The translations under genes and the position numbers were made by a program. Source: an uncultured Prevotella sp. (GTDB lineage Bacteria; Bacteroidota; Bacteroidia; Bacteroidales; Bacteroidaceae). From it: 23,195 nucleotides of DNA. The notes under the pieces are model-generated. The model saw only the letters and a program-made list of their open reading frames with translations, made no database searches and had not been told where the DNA came from. Every line of letters begins with the position of its first letter. Position 1 is the first letter of the stretch. Shown here piece after piece: positions 1 to 7,239 of this stretch. Location: the NCBI GenBank assembly GCA_905196835.1, contig CAJJWN010000045.1, positions 1 to 23,195 on the forward strand. Direction: 5' to 3'.

Positions 1-79
1 ACAATGGGTGCTTTCAGGTGTTTGTAAAATTAGTTTTTATACCGAACTCACGTTAAGTAAAGTTTTTTGCGATAAAAAC

Positions 80-111
80 CACGGAAGCGATATGCCGTCC
101 GTGATTTTTTT
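80..111 (+). terminator. Putative rho-independent terminator
   Basis: A 6-bp stem (CACGGA at 80-85, TCCGTG at 98-103) with a 12-nt loop is followed by seven T residues (105-111). An A-run just before the stem could make it work in both directions. It probably ends a gene lying before the window. Confidence 0.5.
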
Positions 112-148
112 GTAGATTTGCATCTGATAGCTGACGATTATGATGTTT

Positions 149-187
149 GGCGGTGATGGCGGTGATGTTGGCGGTAATGGCGGTAAA
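149..187. repeat. 9-bp tandem repeat, GGCGGTRAT type
   Basis: Four copies of a 9-bp word (149-157, 158-166, 170-178, 179-187), with a 3-nt interruption after the second. It lies in the gene-free stretch 1-395, which otherwise holds a terminator, a weak TAGATTTG -7-like match at 113-120 and the 22-bp repeat at 325-390. I see no convincing gene in 1-395. Confidence 0.7.
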
Positions 188-324
188 AATAAACGTATGG
201 GAATAGTGTATGGCATATATGGATTGCGGTTGAATAAAAAACAATAGTTGAATTTTAAGCAGCTCGCAAGCGTCAAAACACATGCCTTTAACTTCTTAGC
301 GAGCATGGCGGGCGATAACTTCTG

Positions 325-390
325 TAACTCCTTTAACGTCTAAATATAACTCCTTTAACACCTGAAAACAACCTCTTAAACTTCTGAATA
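325..390. repeat. 22-bp tandem repeat, three units, before DUF2851 gene
   Basis: Three consecutive 22-bp units (325-346, 347-368, 369-390). The first two begin TAACTCCTTTAAC and the third is diverged (CAACCTCTTAAAC). The array stops 5 bp before the start codon at 396, so it probably forms the untranslated leader. The period equals that of unrelated arrays elsewhere in the window. Confidence 0.7.
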
Positions 391-395
391 CAGCC

Positions 396-1688
396 ATGGA
401 AGCCCTGCTGCAATACGTGTGGAAGCACAAGATGTTCCCCCTGAAGCCTTTGGAGACAACCGACGGGCTGGCCGTAGAGGTAATCGACACCGGCCTGCCG
501 AACAGCGACGCGGGGCCCGACTTCTTCAACGCGAAGGTGAAAATCGGCGGCACGGAGTGGGTGGGCAACGTCGAGATACACGAGCGCGCGTCGCTCTGGC
601 GCACGCACGGGCACGACGGCGACCGGCGGTATGACAACGTAGTGCTGCACATCGTGGGCGAGGCCGACGCCGAAGCCTACACGAGCGAGGGCCGAAGGGT
701 GGCGCAGGTGAGGCTCGACGTGCCGCCGCAGGTGGCCGAAGGCTACGCCGCCCTGCTGCATGAAGACCGCTATCCGCCGTGCCGCGCCGTCATCCCGGCG
801 CTCGACCGCCTGACCGTTCACGGCTGGCTGAGCCGCCTTGTGGCCGAGCGCATGGAGCGCAAGACGGCCGACATAGGGGCGAGGGTGGAGCGTTGCGGCG
901 GCTCGTGGGAAGAGGCGTTGTTCGTTACGATGGCGCGCACGTTCGGCTTCGGCGTCAACGGCGACGCCTTCGAGCGTTGGGCCGGGGGCGGATGGCTGCA
1001 AGCGGCGGCGCACCATAGGGACGACCTCTTCCAGATAGAGGCTCTTTTCTTCGGCCAGGCGGGGCTGCTCGACCCCGGGGCGATGCCCGCGCGTTACCGC
1101 GAGGCGGCCACCGAGGACGGGTATTTCGGTAAGTTGAAGGCCGAATACGAGTATCTCGCCCACAAGTTCGGGCTCCGGGCGATGGACGGCGGCGCGTGGA
1201 AGTTTCTGCGTATGCGTCCGCAGAACTTCCCGTACATACGCCTGTCGCAGTTGGCCAGCCTGTACCACTCGCGCCGCAGCGACCTCAGCCGACTGGCGGA
1301 GTGCGCCACCGCGGACGACATGCGCCGCCTGCTGCGCACCGAGGCCACGCCTTACTGGCAGGAGCACTACGCCTTCGGCGCGCCGAGCCGCCGCGCAAGG
1401 AAGGCTCTCTCGGCGGCTTCGCTCGACGTGGTAATCATCAACACGGCCCTGCCTGTGCTCTTCGCCTATGGCCGTCACCGCATGGACGAGAGCCTTTGCA
1501 GCCGCTCCCTGGATATGCTCGCGCAGCTGAAGGCGGAGAACAACCACATCACGCGCCTCTGGGCGGAGTGCGGCTTGCAGGCCGAGAACGCTGCCGACAG
1601 CCAGGCGTTAATACAGCTCAAGCGCGAGTATTGCGACCGTAAGGACTGCCTTAGGTGCCGCATAGGGTATGAGTATTTGAGGAGATAA
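396..1688 (+). CDS. DUF2851 family protein
   Basis: A 430-residue protein that I recognise as DUF2851, a family of about this length common in Bacteroidota and without an established function. The conserved N-terminal block is present (GLPNSDAGPDFFNAKVKIGG near residues 33-52, then EWVGNVEIHERASLW). The C-terminus carries three cysteines spaced C-X4-C-X2-C (residues 413, 418, 421), which could bind a metal or a cluster; that is inference. There is no signal peptide or membrane segment, so a cytoplasmic location is likely. The start at 396 is the first ATG after the 22-bp repeat and gives a normal family N-terminus. The gene stands alone: the next gene, 545 bp on, has its own promoter. A 404-codon open frame on the opposite strand is a high-GC shadow. 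Confidence 0.9.
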   Translation: MEALLQYVWKHKMFPLKPLETTDGLAVEVIDTGLPNSDAGPDFFNAKVKIGGTEWVGNVEIHERASLWRTHGHDGDRRYDNVVLHIVGEADAEAYTSEGRRVAQVRLDVPPQVAEGYAALLHEDRYPPCRAVIPALDRLTVHGWLSRLVAERMERKTADIGARVERCGGSWEEALFVTMARTFGFGVNGDAFERWAGGGWLQAAAHHRDDLFQIEALFFGQAGLLDPGAMPARYREAATEDGYFGKLKAEYEYLAHKFGLRAMDGGAWKFLRMRPQNFPYIRLSQLASLYHSRRSDLSRLAECATADDMRRLLRTEATPYWQEHYAFGAPSRRARKALSAASLDVVIINTALPVLFAYGRHRMDESLCSRSLDMLAQLKAENNHITRLWAECGLQAENAADSQALIQLKREYCDRKDCLRCRIGYEYLRR

Positions 1689-1711
1689 GCCCCCACCCGG
1701 CCAAGAGGAAG

Positions 1712-1841
1712 CCCCCTCCCGGCCTCCCCGAGGGGAGGGGATGGATTGGCTGTAGTGCGAAAGGCGGCAAAAGGAGCCCCCTCCCGACCTCCCCGAGGGG
1801 AGGGGATGGATTGGCGGTGCTGTGAAAGGCGGCAAATCGCG
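1712..1841. repeat. 65-bp tandem duplication of a GC-rich element
   Basis: Two adjoining 65-bp copies (1712-1776 and 1777-1841) differ at about nine positions. Each begins GCCCCCTCCC, contains the palindrome CTCCCCGAGGGGAG and ends in an AAAGGCGGCAAA tail that resembles a unit of the 22-bp arrays. An inverted relative lies at about 2058-2086. This is part of the 545-bp gene-free stretch 1689-2233, which is repeats followed by the promoter of the next gene. Confidence 0.8.
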
Positions 1842-1910
1842 ATGCAAAAGGCCATCTTTTAGAGCGTAAAAGGTGGCCTTTTGCAGGCTAAAAGACGGCA
1901 TATTGGTAAG
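1824..1910. repeat. 22-bp-period array, AAAGGC..GCCTTT family (copy 1)
   Basis: About four units starting near 1824, 1846, 1867 and 1889; one unit is 21 bp because a T is missing. Each unit carries a short palindromic core such as AAAAGGCCATCTTT or AAAAGGTGGCCTTTT. It runs directly into the 9-bp array at 1935. Confidence 0.75.
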
Positions 1911-1934
1911 CCGCTGATTATCAACGGCTTATCA

Positions 1935-2014
1935 GGCTAATGTGGCTCATTGGGCTAATTGGGCCTAATAAGCCTGATAGGCCGGGCAAATAAGCCCAAT
2001 TAGCCCGATGAACC
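1935..2014. repeat. 9-bp-period array forming a hairpin (copy 1)
   Basis: GGC recurs every 9 bp at 1935, 1944, 1953 and 1962, in words of the type GGCTCATTG. The right half carries the complement (GCC at 1994 and 2003). Arms 1944-1964 and 1994-2014 pair over 21 bp with two mismatches. Confidence 0.75.
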
Positions 2015-2076
2015 GGATGCGCCATTGCGGCGAAATGGCAGGCAACGGCAAACCAACTCCTCCCCTCGGGGAGGTC

Positions 2077-2164
2077 GGGAGGGGGCTTCCTCTTAGTTGG
2101 GAGGGGGTTCCCTCTTAGTCGTGAGGGGGCTTCCTCTTGGCTGGGAGGGGCTTTCCTCTTGGCT
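2077..2164. repeat. 22-bp tandem repeat, four units, GGGAGGGGG type
   Basis: Four consecutive 22-bp units (2077-2098, 2099-2120, 2121-2142, 2143-2164), each of the form GGGAGGGGCTTCCTCTTRG with small changes. The sequence is unrelated to the AAAGGC family and to the repeat at 325, but the period is the same. The array ends 30 bp before the -33 element of the following gene. Confidence 0.8.
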
Positions 2165-2194
2165 GGCTGGCGGCTTCTTTTCATCCTTTTTTAT

Positions 2195-2225
2195 TTTGCA
2201 TTTCGCTTAACTTGCACTATCTTTG
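2195..2225 (+). promoter_or_regulatory. Bacteroidota-type promoter of the thioesterase gene
   Basis: TTTG at 2195-2198 and TATCTTTG at 2218-2225 are separated by 19 bp, fitting the TTTG/TAnnTTTG consensus. Transcription should start at about 2231-2234, on or next to the ATG at 2234, so the message would be leaderless or nearly so. Confidence 0.75.
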
Positions 2226-2233
2226 CACCCATC

Positions 2234-2635
2234 ATGGACTATATATTCACTACACGGATGCAGGTGCGCGACTATGAGTGCGACATCGAGGGCATTGTAA
2301 ACAACGCCAACTACCTGCATTACGCCGAGCATACACGCCACTTGTTCCTGAAAAAGTGCGGACTTAGCTTCGCCGAGATGCACCGCCGCGGCACCGACGC
2401 CGTGGTGGCGCGCATGAACTTGCAGTACAAGACGCCGCTAAGGTGCGACGACGAGTTCATATCCTGCATCAACTTGAAGAAAGAAGGACTGCGCTACGTG
2501 TTCTACCAGGACATCTACCGCGCCTCCGACAACAAGCTCTGCTTCAAGGGAATAATCGACCTTGTGTGCCTTGTTGACGGCCGTCTGGCCCACAGCAAGG
2601 AGTACGACGAGGCGTTCGGGCTTGTTTCTGATTGA
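2234..2635 (+). CDS. Acyl-CoA thioesterase, hotdog fold (4HBT/YbgC-FadM type)
   Basis: A 133-residue single hotdog-domain protein. The diagnostic block near residues 11-35 (VRDYECDIEGIVNNANYLHY, then AEHTRH) includes Asp17 at the position of the catalytic acid in 4-hydroxybenzoyl-CoA-type thioesterases. Family members hydrolyse acyl-CoA thioesters in the cytoplasm; the substrate cannot be read from the sequence. I chose the start at 2234 because it yields the normal family N-terminus and sits just after the promoter. A longer frame from 2159 would add 25 residues encoded by promoter and repeat sequence. The stop codon lies inside a heptamer hairpin (2629-2836). The gene appears to be monocistronic or to lead weakly into dprA. 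Confidence 0.9.
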   Translation: MDYIFTTRMQVRDYECDIEGIVNNANYLHYAEHTRHLFLKKCGLSFAEMHRRGTDAVVARMNLQYKTPLRCDDEFISCINLKKEGLRYVFYQDIYRASDNKLCFKGIIDLVCLVDGRLAHSKEYDEAFGLVSD

Positions 2636-2836
2636 GAATTGAGAGTTGATAATTGATAATTTTGATTACCTTTGTTGATTGAGAATGGAGAGTTTTAGAA
2701 TTGAGAATGATGGTTGCTTTATGCTGCGAACTGGTAGCTTATGGCAACATACCCGTTCCCAAGCCAGCCGAAAGTGAATGTCATGAATAACAACGGTAAT
2801 CATAATTCTCCATTTTCAATTATAAATTATCAATTA
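2629..2836. repeat. Heptamer hairpin 1 (thioesterase-dprA gap)
   Basis: Arms 2629-2670 and 2795-2836 pair at 33 of 42 positions. Both are built of 7-bp words: ATTGAGA, ATTGAGA, GTTGATA, ATTGATA on the left; TTCTCCA, TTTTCAA, TTATAAA, TTATCAA on the right. The left arm contains the thioesterase TGA stop. The loop opens with CTTTGTTG (2670-2677). The inner right end (2795-2814) is identical to 4080-4099 in hairpin 2. Confidence 0.8.
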
Positions 2837-2844
2837 ATAAGACA

Positions 2845-3969
2845 ATGGACGAAGTCCTTTCCGCCTTAATCCTCGCTTCGCTCGACCGACTACAGCCGGG
2901 CACGGCAGTGCAGCTGTGCCGCGCGGCGGGCAGCGTGCAGGCCGTCATAGACAACCGGCGCGACATACGCAGCATAGCCCCTGCCGCACCGCAGCGCGTG
3001 GTTGACGCGCTGGCCGACGTAGAGGCGGCGCGGCGCAAGGCCGAGGGCGAGGTGGAATACGCCATGCGCACGGGCGTGAAGACGCTCGTATTGGGCAGCG
3101 AGGGCTATCCCCGGCGGCTCGCTTCGTGTGAAGACGCGCCGCTTGTGCTGTTCTATCGCGGCACGGGGAAGCTCGACAGCCGCCGCGTTGTCAGCATAGT
3201 GGGCACGCGCCGGTGCACCGCCTACGGGCAGGACTGCGTCCGTTCGTTCGTCAGCAGGCTGGCCGGGCTGTGCCCGGAGACGCTCGTAGTGAGCGGACTG
3301 GCTTACGGAATAGACATCTGCGCGCACCGCGATGCGCTCGAAGCAGGGCTCGACACGGTGGCCGTACTTGCCCACGGGCTCGACAACCTCTATCCTCCGC
3401 GCCACAGGGACACCGCCGACCGTATGCTCATGCACGGCGGACTGCTCACCGAGCACTTTACCCACACCAACGCGGACAAGCTCAACTTCCTGCGCCGCAA
3501 CCGCATAGTGGCCGGTCTGGCGGACGCCGTCATAGTGGCGGAGAGCGCAAGCCATGGCGGCGCACTTGTCACGGCGCGCCTCGCACAAGGGTATGGCCGC
3601 GACGTGTTCGCCTTCCCAGGCCGCGTGGGCGACGAGTATTCGGAGGGCTGCAACAATCTAATCCGCGACAACAAGGCCGCCCTCATAACCTCTGCCGACG
3701 ACCTGGTGCGCGCTATGGGCTGGCAGGACGACGCCCGGCTGACGGCTGCCCGCCGCCAGGGAATAGAGCGCACGCTCTTCCCCGAGCTGTCAACGGAGGA
3801 GCAGGCCGTGGCCGACCTCCTCGCGAAAGACAACGACCGCCAGCTCGACCAGCTTGCCGCCGCCACGGGAATGGCCGTAGGACGCCTCGCCGCCGTGATG
3901 TTCTCGCTCGAGATGAAAGGGCTGGTGAAGTGCCGCGCGGGAGGAGTTTACCATTTAATAAGAAATTGA
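2845..3969 (+). CDS. dprA: DNA-processing protein DprA
   Basis: A 374-residue DprA/Smf protein, which in studied species binds incoming single-stranded DNA and loads RecA during natural transformation. The order is an N-terminal helix-hairpin-helix-like region (about 1-70), then the Rossmann-like core with GTRRCTAYG (about 119-127), SGLAYGIDICAHRDAL (from about 150), LRRNRIVAGL (about 216-225) and HGGALVTARLAQGYGRDVFA. A C-terminal winged-helix domain covers about 312-374. The start at 2845 follows TAAGACA, the same context as dusB and the Bax1-I gene. The flanking gaps are heptamer hairpins, and the stop TGA (3967-3969) lies in the arm of the second. No competence genes are nearby; in Bacteroidota dprA is often near tRNA-modification genes, as here. 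Confidence 0.96.
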   Translation: MDEVLSALILASLDRLQPGTAVQLCRAAGSVQAVIDNRRDIRSIAPAAPQRVVDALADVEAARRKAEGEVEYAMRTGVKTLVLGSEGYPRRLASCEDAPLVLFYRGTGKLDSRRVVSIVGTRRCTAYGQDCVRSFVSRLAGLCPETLVVSGLAYGIDICAHRDALEAGLDTVAVLAHGLDNLYPPRHRDTADRMLMHGGLLTEHFTHTNADKLNFLRRNRIVAGLADAVIVAESASHGGALVTARLAQGYGRDVFAFPGRVGDEYSEGCNNLIRDNKAALITSADDLVRAMGWQDDARLTAARRQGIERTLFPELSTEEQAVADLLAKDNDRQLDQLAAATGMAVGRLAAVMFSLEMKGLVKCRAGGVYHLIRN

Positions 3970-4120
3970 GAATTGAGAGTTGAGAATGGAAAATTATGAT
4001 TACCTTTTGTCGTGAACAGCGATTTATGGTAATATGTCTGCTGCAAGAACGGTCAATAGAGAAAGTTCTCAATGTCAATGGTAATCATAATTCTCCATTC
4101 TCAACTCTCAATTATAAATT
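3964..4120. repeat. Heptamer hairpin 2 (dprA-dusB gap)
   Basis: Arms 3964-4004 and 4080-4120 match at 38 of 41 positions around a 75-nt loop. The words are ATTGAGA, ATTGAGA, GTTGAGA. The dprA stop codon is in the left arm, and dusB begins 10 bp after the right arm. Confidence 0.88.
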
Positions 4121-4130
4121 GTGTAAGACA

Positions 4131-5111
4131 ATGAACATACGCAACATACAGTTCGGGCCGCGCCCGCTTTTCCTCGCTCCGATGGAAGACGTGACCGACA
4201 TAGGTTTCCGCCGCCTGTGCAAGAGGTACGGGGCGGCGATGGTATATACCGAGTTTGTCAGTGCCGAAGCCCTTGTGCGGTCGGTCAAGAGCACCGTGTC
4301 GAAGCTGACGATAAGCGACGACGAGCGTCCCGTTGGCATACAAATCTACGGCCGCGACGCAGAGTCGATGGCCGAGGCGGCCAAAATCGTGGAGCAGGCC
4401 AAGCCCGACTTAATCGACCTTAACTTCGGTTGTCCGGTTAAGAAGGTGGCCGGCAAGGGTGCCGGAGCCGGCATGTTGCGCGACATTCCGCTGATGCTGA
4501 AAATCACGCGGGCGGTGGTTGACGCCGTGAAAGTGCCCGTAACGGTGAAGACAAGGCTGGGATGGGACGCGCAGAACATCATCATCGAAGACCTGGCCGA
4601 GCAGCTGCAAGACTGCGGCATAGAGGCTCTTACCATACACGGACGCACCCGCGCCCAGATGTACACCGGCGAGGCGGACTGGACTTTGATAGGCCGCGTG
4701 AAGCAGAACCCGCGCATACACATCCCGATAATAGGCAACGGCGACATCCGAACGCCGGAGGAGGCACGGCAGGCGTTCGAGCGTTACGGCGTGGACGCGG
4801 TGATGGTAGGCCGCGCCACGTTCGGACATCCGTGGCTGTTCAAGGAAATGCGCGACTATCTCGACGGCCTACCGGCGGACACATCGCTCACAACGGACAA
4901 GAAAATAGACATACTCGAGGAGCAGCTGCGCATCAACGTGGAGCGCATAGACGAGTATCGCGGCATACTGCACACGCGCCGCCACCTGGCGGCCAGCCCC
5001 GTGTTCAAGGGCATTCCCAACTTCCGGCAGACGCGCATTGCCATGCTCCGCGCCGAGACGGTGAGCGAACTTACGGACATATTGGAGCAATGCAGGAAGG
5101 TGTTAAGTTAA
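4131..5111 (+). CDS. dusB: tRNA dihydrouridine synthase, DusB type
   Basis: A 326-residue flavoenzyme of the Dus family, which reduces specific uridines of tRNA to dihydrouridine using FMN and NADPH. It has the TIM-barrel start APMEDVTD (16-23), the catalytic-cysteine block NFGCPVKKV (Cys101, matching the Cys of E. coli DusB), VTVKTRLGWD, the tRNA/FMN segment IHGRTRAQMYTGEADW, and the phosphate-binding stretches IIGNGDI and GVDAVMVGRATFGHPWLF. The start at 4131 was chosen because upstream codons run through the hairpin. The TAA stop (5109-5111) falls inside the perfect 53-bp hairpin arm that follows. DusB rather than DusA/C is supported by CPVKKV and the length; position specificity in tRNA is inferred. 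Confidence 0.93.
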   Translation: MNIRNIQFGPRPLFLAPMEDVTDIGFRRLCKRYGAAMVYTEFVSAEALVRSVKSTVSKLTISDDERPVGIQIYGRDAESMAEAAKIVEQAKPDLIDLNFGCPVKKVAGKGAGAGMLRDIPLMLKITRAVVDAVKVPVTVKTRLGWDAQNIIIEDLAEQLQDCGIEALTIHGRTRAQMYTGEADWTLIGRVKQNPRIHIPIIGNGDIRTPEEARQAFERYGVDAVMVGRATFGHPWLFKEMRDYLDGLPADTSLTTDKKIDILEEQLRINVERIDEYRGILHTRRHLAASPVFKGIPNFRQTRIAMLRAETVSELTDILEQCRKVLS

Positions 5112-5241
5112 GAATTAAGAGTTAAGAACCGAAGGTCAGCGTTAAGCTAATTAAGAAAATATGCTTTGTTGGTATCCTTCAAAGGTATTTTTCTTAATTA
5201 GCTTAACGCTGACCTTCGGTTCTTAACTCTTAATTCTTAAC
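5107..5241. repeat. Heptamer hairpin 3, perfect 53-bp arms (dusB-tcdA gap)
   Basis: Arms 5107-5159 and 5189-5241 are identical in inverted orientation over all 53 positions, around a 29-nt loop. The outer part is 7-bp words (GTTAAGA, ATTAAGA, GTTAAGA). The inner part (ACCGAAGGTCAGC...) is more complex. The dusB stop codon is in the left arm. The loop begins ATGCTTTGTTGG (5161-5172). Confidence 0.95.
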
Positions 5242-5259
5242 TCATATAGTGCTGTTTTT

Positions 5260-5287
5260 CTTAATTCTTAACTCTTAACTCTTAATT
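5260..5287. repeat. Heptamer tandem repeat before tcdA
   Basis: Four 7-bp words (CTTAATT, CTTAACT, CTTAACT, CTTAATT), the same word as the outer right arm of hairpin 3. It ends 5 bp before the tcdA start and would be part of the tcdA leader. Confidence 0.8.
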
Positions 5288-5292
5288 GTTAT

Positions 5293-6000
5293 ATGTCTAC
5301 CGACTACCAATCGCGCACGCGGCTGCTCATAGGCGACGATGCCGCCGGGCGGCTTGCTGACATCAAGGTTATAGTGTTCGGCGTGGGCGGCGTGGGCAGC
5401 TGGTGCGTGGAAGGCCTTGTGCGCTCGGGCGTGAGGCGCGTCACCATCGTTGACCCCGACTGCGTTTGCCCCTCGAACGTCAACCGGCAGCTCATGGCTA
5501 CGTCCGAGACCGTGGGCCGTGTGAAGGTTGACGCGCTGCGTGAACACCTGCTTACGATAAACCCCGAGGCCGAGATTGACGCGCGCCACATGGCTTTCTG
5601 CGCCGACACGGCAGACCAATTTGAATTTAAAGAGTATGATTACGTAATCGACGCAATCGACAGCTTGCAGGACAAGATGCTGCTCATACGCACGGCGTGC
5701 GACTCCCCGGCCACGCTGTTCTCATCGATGGGAGCCGCCCGTAAGCTCGACCCTACGCGCGTAAGAGTGGCCGAGTTCTGGAAGGTACAGGGCTGTCCGC
5801 TCGCCCGTTCGCTGCGCCAGGGCTTCAAACGGAGCGGCAGGCTGCCCTCGCGCAAGTTCCAATGCGTGTACAGCGACGAGCTGCTTGACAACGCCGGAAC
5901 GCCCCAGGAGCCGCGCGCAAACGGCTCTATGGTGCACATTACGGCAGTGTTCGGCTTCACGTTGGCCGGGCTTGTAATTCAAAAGGCTGTTCATCTGTAG
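5293..6000 (+). CDS. tcdA: tRNA threonylcarbamoyladenosine dehydratase (TcdA/CsdL)
   Basis: A 235-residue member of the E1-like/ThiF superfamily. TcdA uses ATP to cyclise t6A at position 37 of ANN-decoding tRNAs to ct6A. The nucleotide-binding loop GVGGVGS is at 30-36, the acidic residue of VDPD follows at about 54, and SNVNRQ (61-66) carries the Asn-Arg-Gln expected of this superfamily. The C-terminal part (SMGAARKLDPTRVRVAEFWK, then CPLARSLRQ) matches TcdA rather than ThiF or MoeB. It is somewhat shorter than the E. coli protein (268 residues). Its place after dusB suggests a small tRNA-modification group, although the 53-bp hairpin lies between them. No clear promoter is visible, so it may be read from upstream. 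Confidence 0.92.
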   Translation: MSTDYQSRTRLLIGDDAAGRLADIKVIVFGVGGVGSWCVEGLVRSGVRRVTIVDPDCVCPSNVNRQLMATSETVGRVKVDALREHLLTINPEAEIDARHMAFCADTADQFEFKEYDYVIDAIDSLQDKMLLIRTACDSPATLFSSMGAARKLDPTRVRVAEFWKVQGCPLARSLRQGFKRSGRLPSRKFQCVYSDELLDNAGTPQEPRANGSMVHITAVFGFTLAGLVIQKAVHL

Positions 6001-6059
6001 TTCAGGTGTATGGGAAAAATTGTATGTTTTTTTGTTCTTGCATTGTATTTCCTGTACTT

Positions 6060-6149
6060 ATCCTACTTTAATTCAAGCTGTCGGTAACCGTCATTGCCTT
6101 AACGGCGACTTTCAGTTCCGCGCTCCGACAACCTGGATTATAGTAGGAT
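6060..6149. other. 90-bp hairpin element or structured RNA candidate
   Basis: Arms 6060-6084 and 6125-6149 pair in register at 22 of 25 positions (outer ATCCTACT/AGTAGGAT, inner TGTCGG/CCGACA). The 40-nt interior can fold into two small hairpins: CCGT/ACGG (6088-6091, 6102-6105) and CGACT/AGT..CG (about 6106-6120). Together these give a three-way-junction shape. It contains no 7-, 9- or 22-bp words. It could be a small RNA, a leader element or a small mobile hairpin. It lies in the gene-free stretch 6001-6486, with a 22-bp array after it. Confidence 0.5.
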
Positions 6150-6220
6150 GTAGCCATAAATAAGAAGAATGAACATATGGATGAATGTTTATTCCCATAC
6201 ATATAAATTGCGGATGAACC

Positions 6221-6308
6221 TAATTGGCTGCCTTTTGCGCACTAAAAGGCGGCAAACGGGCTTGTGAAAGGCCGTCGATTGGGACGTAAAAGGCCGTCTT
6301 TCGCAATG
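6221..6308. repeat. 22-bp-period array, AAAGGC..GCCTTT family (copy 2)
   Basis: Four exact 22-bp steps (6221-6242, 6243-6264, 6265-6286, 6287-6308). The cores are TTGGCTGCCTTTTGC, AAAAGGCGGCAAA, GAAAGGCCGTCGATT and AAAAGGCCGTCTTT. The array stands about 140 bp upstream of the Bax1-I promoter. From 6309 to the promoter I see only a GC-rich stretch and an AT-rich stretch. Confidence 0.85.
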
Positions 6309-6446
6309 CGTTGAGTGTCAATGTGTTACGCGGAAGGTCGCCTGCGGCGCGGCAAACGGCAGCCGGGCGGCGCGCCGAAGGTGGAGAAGAAATGTGAATA
6401 ATCAATGAATTTTATTAAAAACGGGGCGCACGTCGATTTTTTTCCG

Positions 6447-6454
6447 TATGTTTG
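6447..6454 (+). promoter_or_regulatory. -7 promoter element of the Bax1-I gene
   Basis: TATGTTTG matches TAnnTTTG, followed by CACCC as at other promoters in this window. No good -33 TTG is seen at the expected 19-21 bp upstream. The predicted start near 6461 would give a leader of about 25 nt. Confidence 0.6.
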
Positions 6455-6486
6455 CACCCGGTAATTATATTAATACATTTAAGACA

Positions 6487-7206
6487 ATGAACGAAGACAG
6501 ACTTTATGAACTGATACGCGAGAAAGAGCAAGCGGCCGCCGTGGCCTTCCCCGCCTTGATGCGCAAGGTGTACGTGTGGATGACGCTGGCGCTCGTGATA
6601 ACCGGCTTCACGGCCTACGGCGTTGCCACCAGCCCCGGCATAATGACGGCTATCGTGACGAACAGGATGCTTTTGTGGGGCCTGCTCATAGCCGAGGTGG
6701 CTATGGTGTGGTACGTATCGGCGCGCATCGACCGCCTCTCGCTGGCTACGGCCACGGTCATTTTCGTGCTCTACTCGGTGCTCAACGGAGCCACGCTCTC
6801 CATCATCTTCCTGGCATACACGATGCAGTCAATCGCCTCGGTGTTCTTCATCACCGCCGGAACGTTCGCCGCCATGTCGCTCGTCGGCCTGTTCACCAAG
6901 AAAGACTTGTCGCCGCTGGGCCGCATACTCTTCATGGCCCTCATCGGACTCATCATCGCCACGCTGGTAAACGCGTTCCTGATAAAGAGCGGAGGGTTCA
7001 GCCTTATCGTTAGTTACATAGGCGTGCTCATCTTCACAGGCCTCACGGCGTATGACACGCAGAAGATAAAGAACATGCTCGTAGAGGCCGACGACGTGAG
7101 CGAAGGCGCGCAGAAAATAGCCCTGATGGGCTCGCTCGCCCTCTATCTCGACTTCATCAACCTCTTCCTCTACCTGCTCCGCATATTCGGAGGGAACAGG
7201 GAGTAA
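6487..7206 (+). CDS. Bax inhibitor-1 (Bax1-I)/YetJ family membrane protein
   Basis: A 239-residue integral membrane protein with about seven hydrophobic segments (roughly 26-46, 60-78, 85-105, 112-133, 142-163, 168-188 and 210-231). It ends in the family signature LTAYDTQKIK and LYLDFINLFLYLLRIFGG. The two Asp residues in AYDTQ and YLDF correspond to the pair that forms the pH-sensitive calcium gate in B. subtilis YetJ, so a role in ion leak or membrane stress is likely but inferred. The start at 6487 follows TTAAGACA; an upstream in-frame ATG at 6448 lies within the promoter and is rejected. The TAA stop is part of GAGTAAGG, the word of the hairpin that follows. Confidence 0.93.
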   Translation: MNEDRLYELIREKEQAAAVAFPALMRKVYVWMTLALVITGFTAYGVATSPGIMTAIVTNRMLLWGLLIAEVAMVWYVSARIDRLSLATATVIFVLYSVLNGATLSIIFLAYTMQSIASVFFITAGTFAAMSLVGLFTKKDLSPLGRILFMALIGLIIATLVNAFLIKSGGFSLIVSYIGVLIFTGLTAYDTQKIKNMLVEADDVSEGAQKIALMGSLALYLDFINLFLYLLRIFGGNRE

Positions 7207-7239
7207 GGTTTTTTAGTAGTAAAGGAGGTTTTAGAAAGG

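Noticed and set aside
37..306. Minus-strand frames of 76-89 codons in the first 400 bp
   Set aside because: The proteins are low-complexity (Pro/Thr/Ile runs from the 9-bp repeat) and they cross a terminator. No family is recognised.
333..1547. A 404-codon open frame on the minus strand opposite the DUF2851 gene, and similar long ones opposite argD (11575-12759) and argG (9149-10105)
   Set aside because: They lie exactly antisense to well-supported genes, have compositions expected from GC-rich codon bias, and show no recognisable domain.
3996..4130. N-terminal extension of DusB (45 residues from an ATG at 3996)
   Set aside because: It would translate the hairpin between dprA and dusB; the family N-terminus begins at 4131. 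The extensions of the thioesterase (2159), ArgC (10408) and DUF2975 (13941) were judged unlikely on similar grounds.
6060..6149. tRNA gene
   Set aside because: The fold is a long hairpin with two inner stems. It lacks the T-loop and D-loop consensus sequences and a 7-bp acceptor stem of tRNA layout on either strand.
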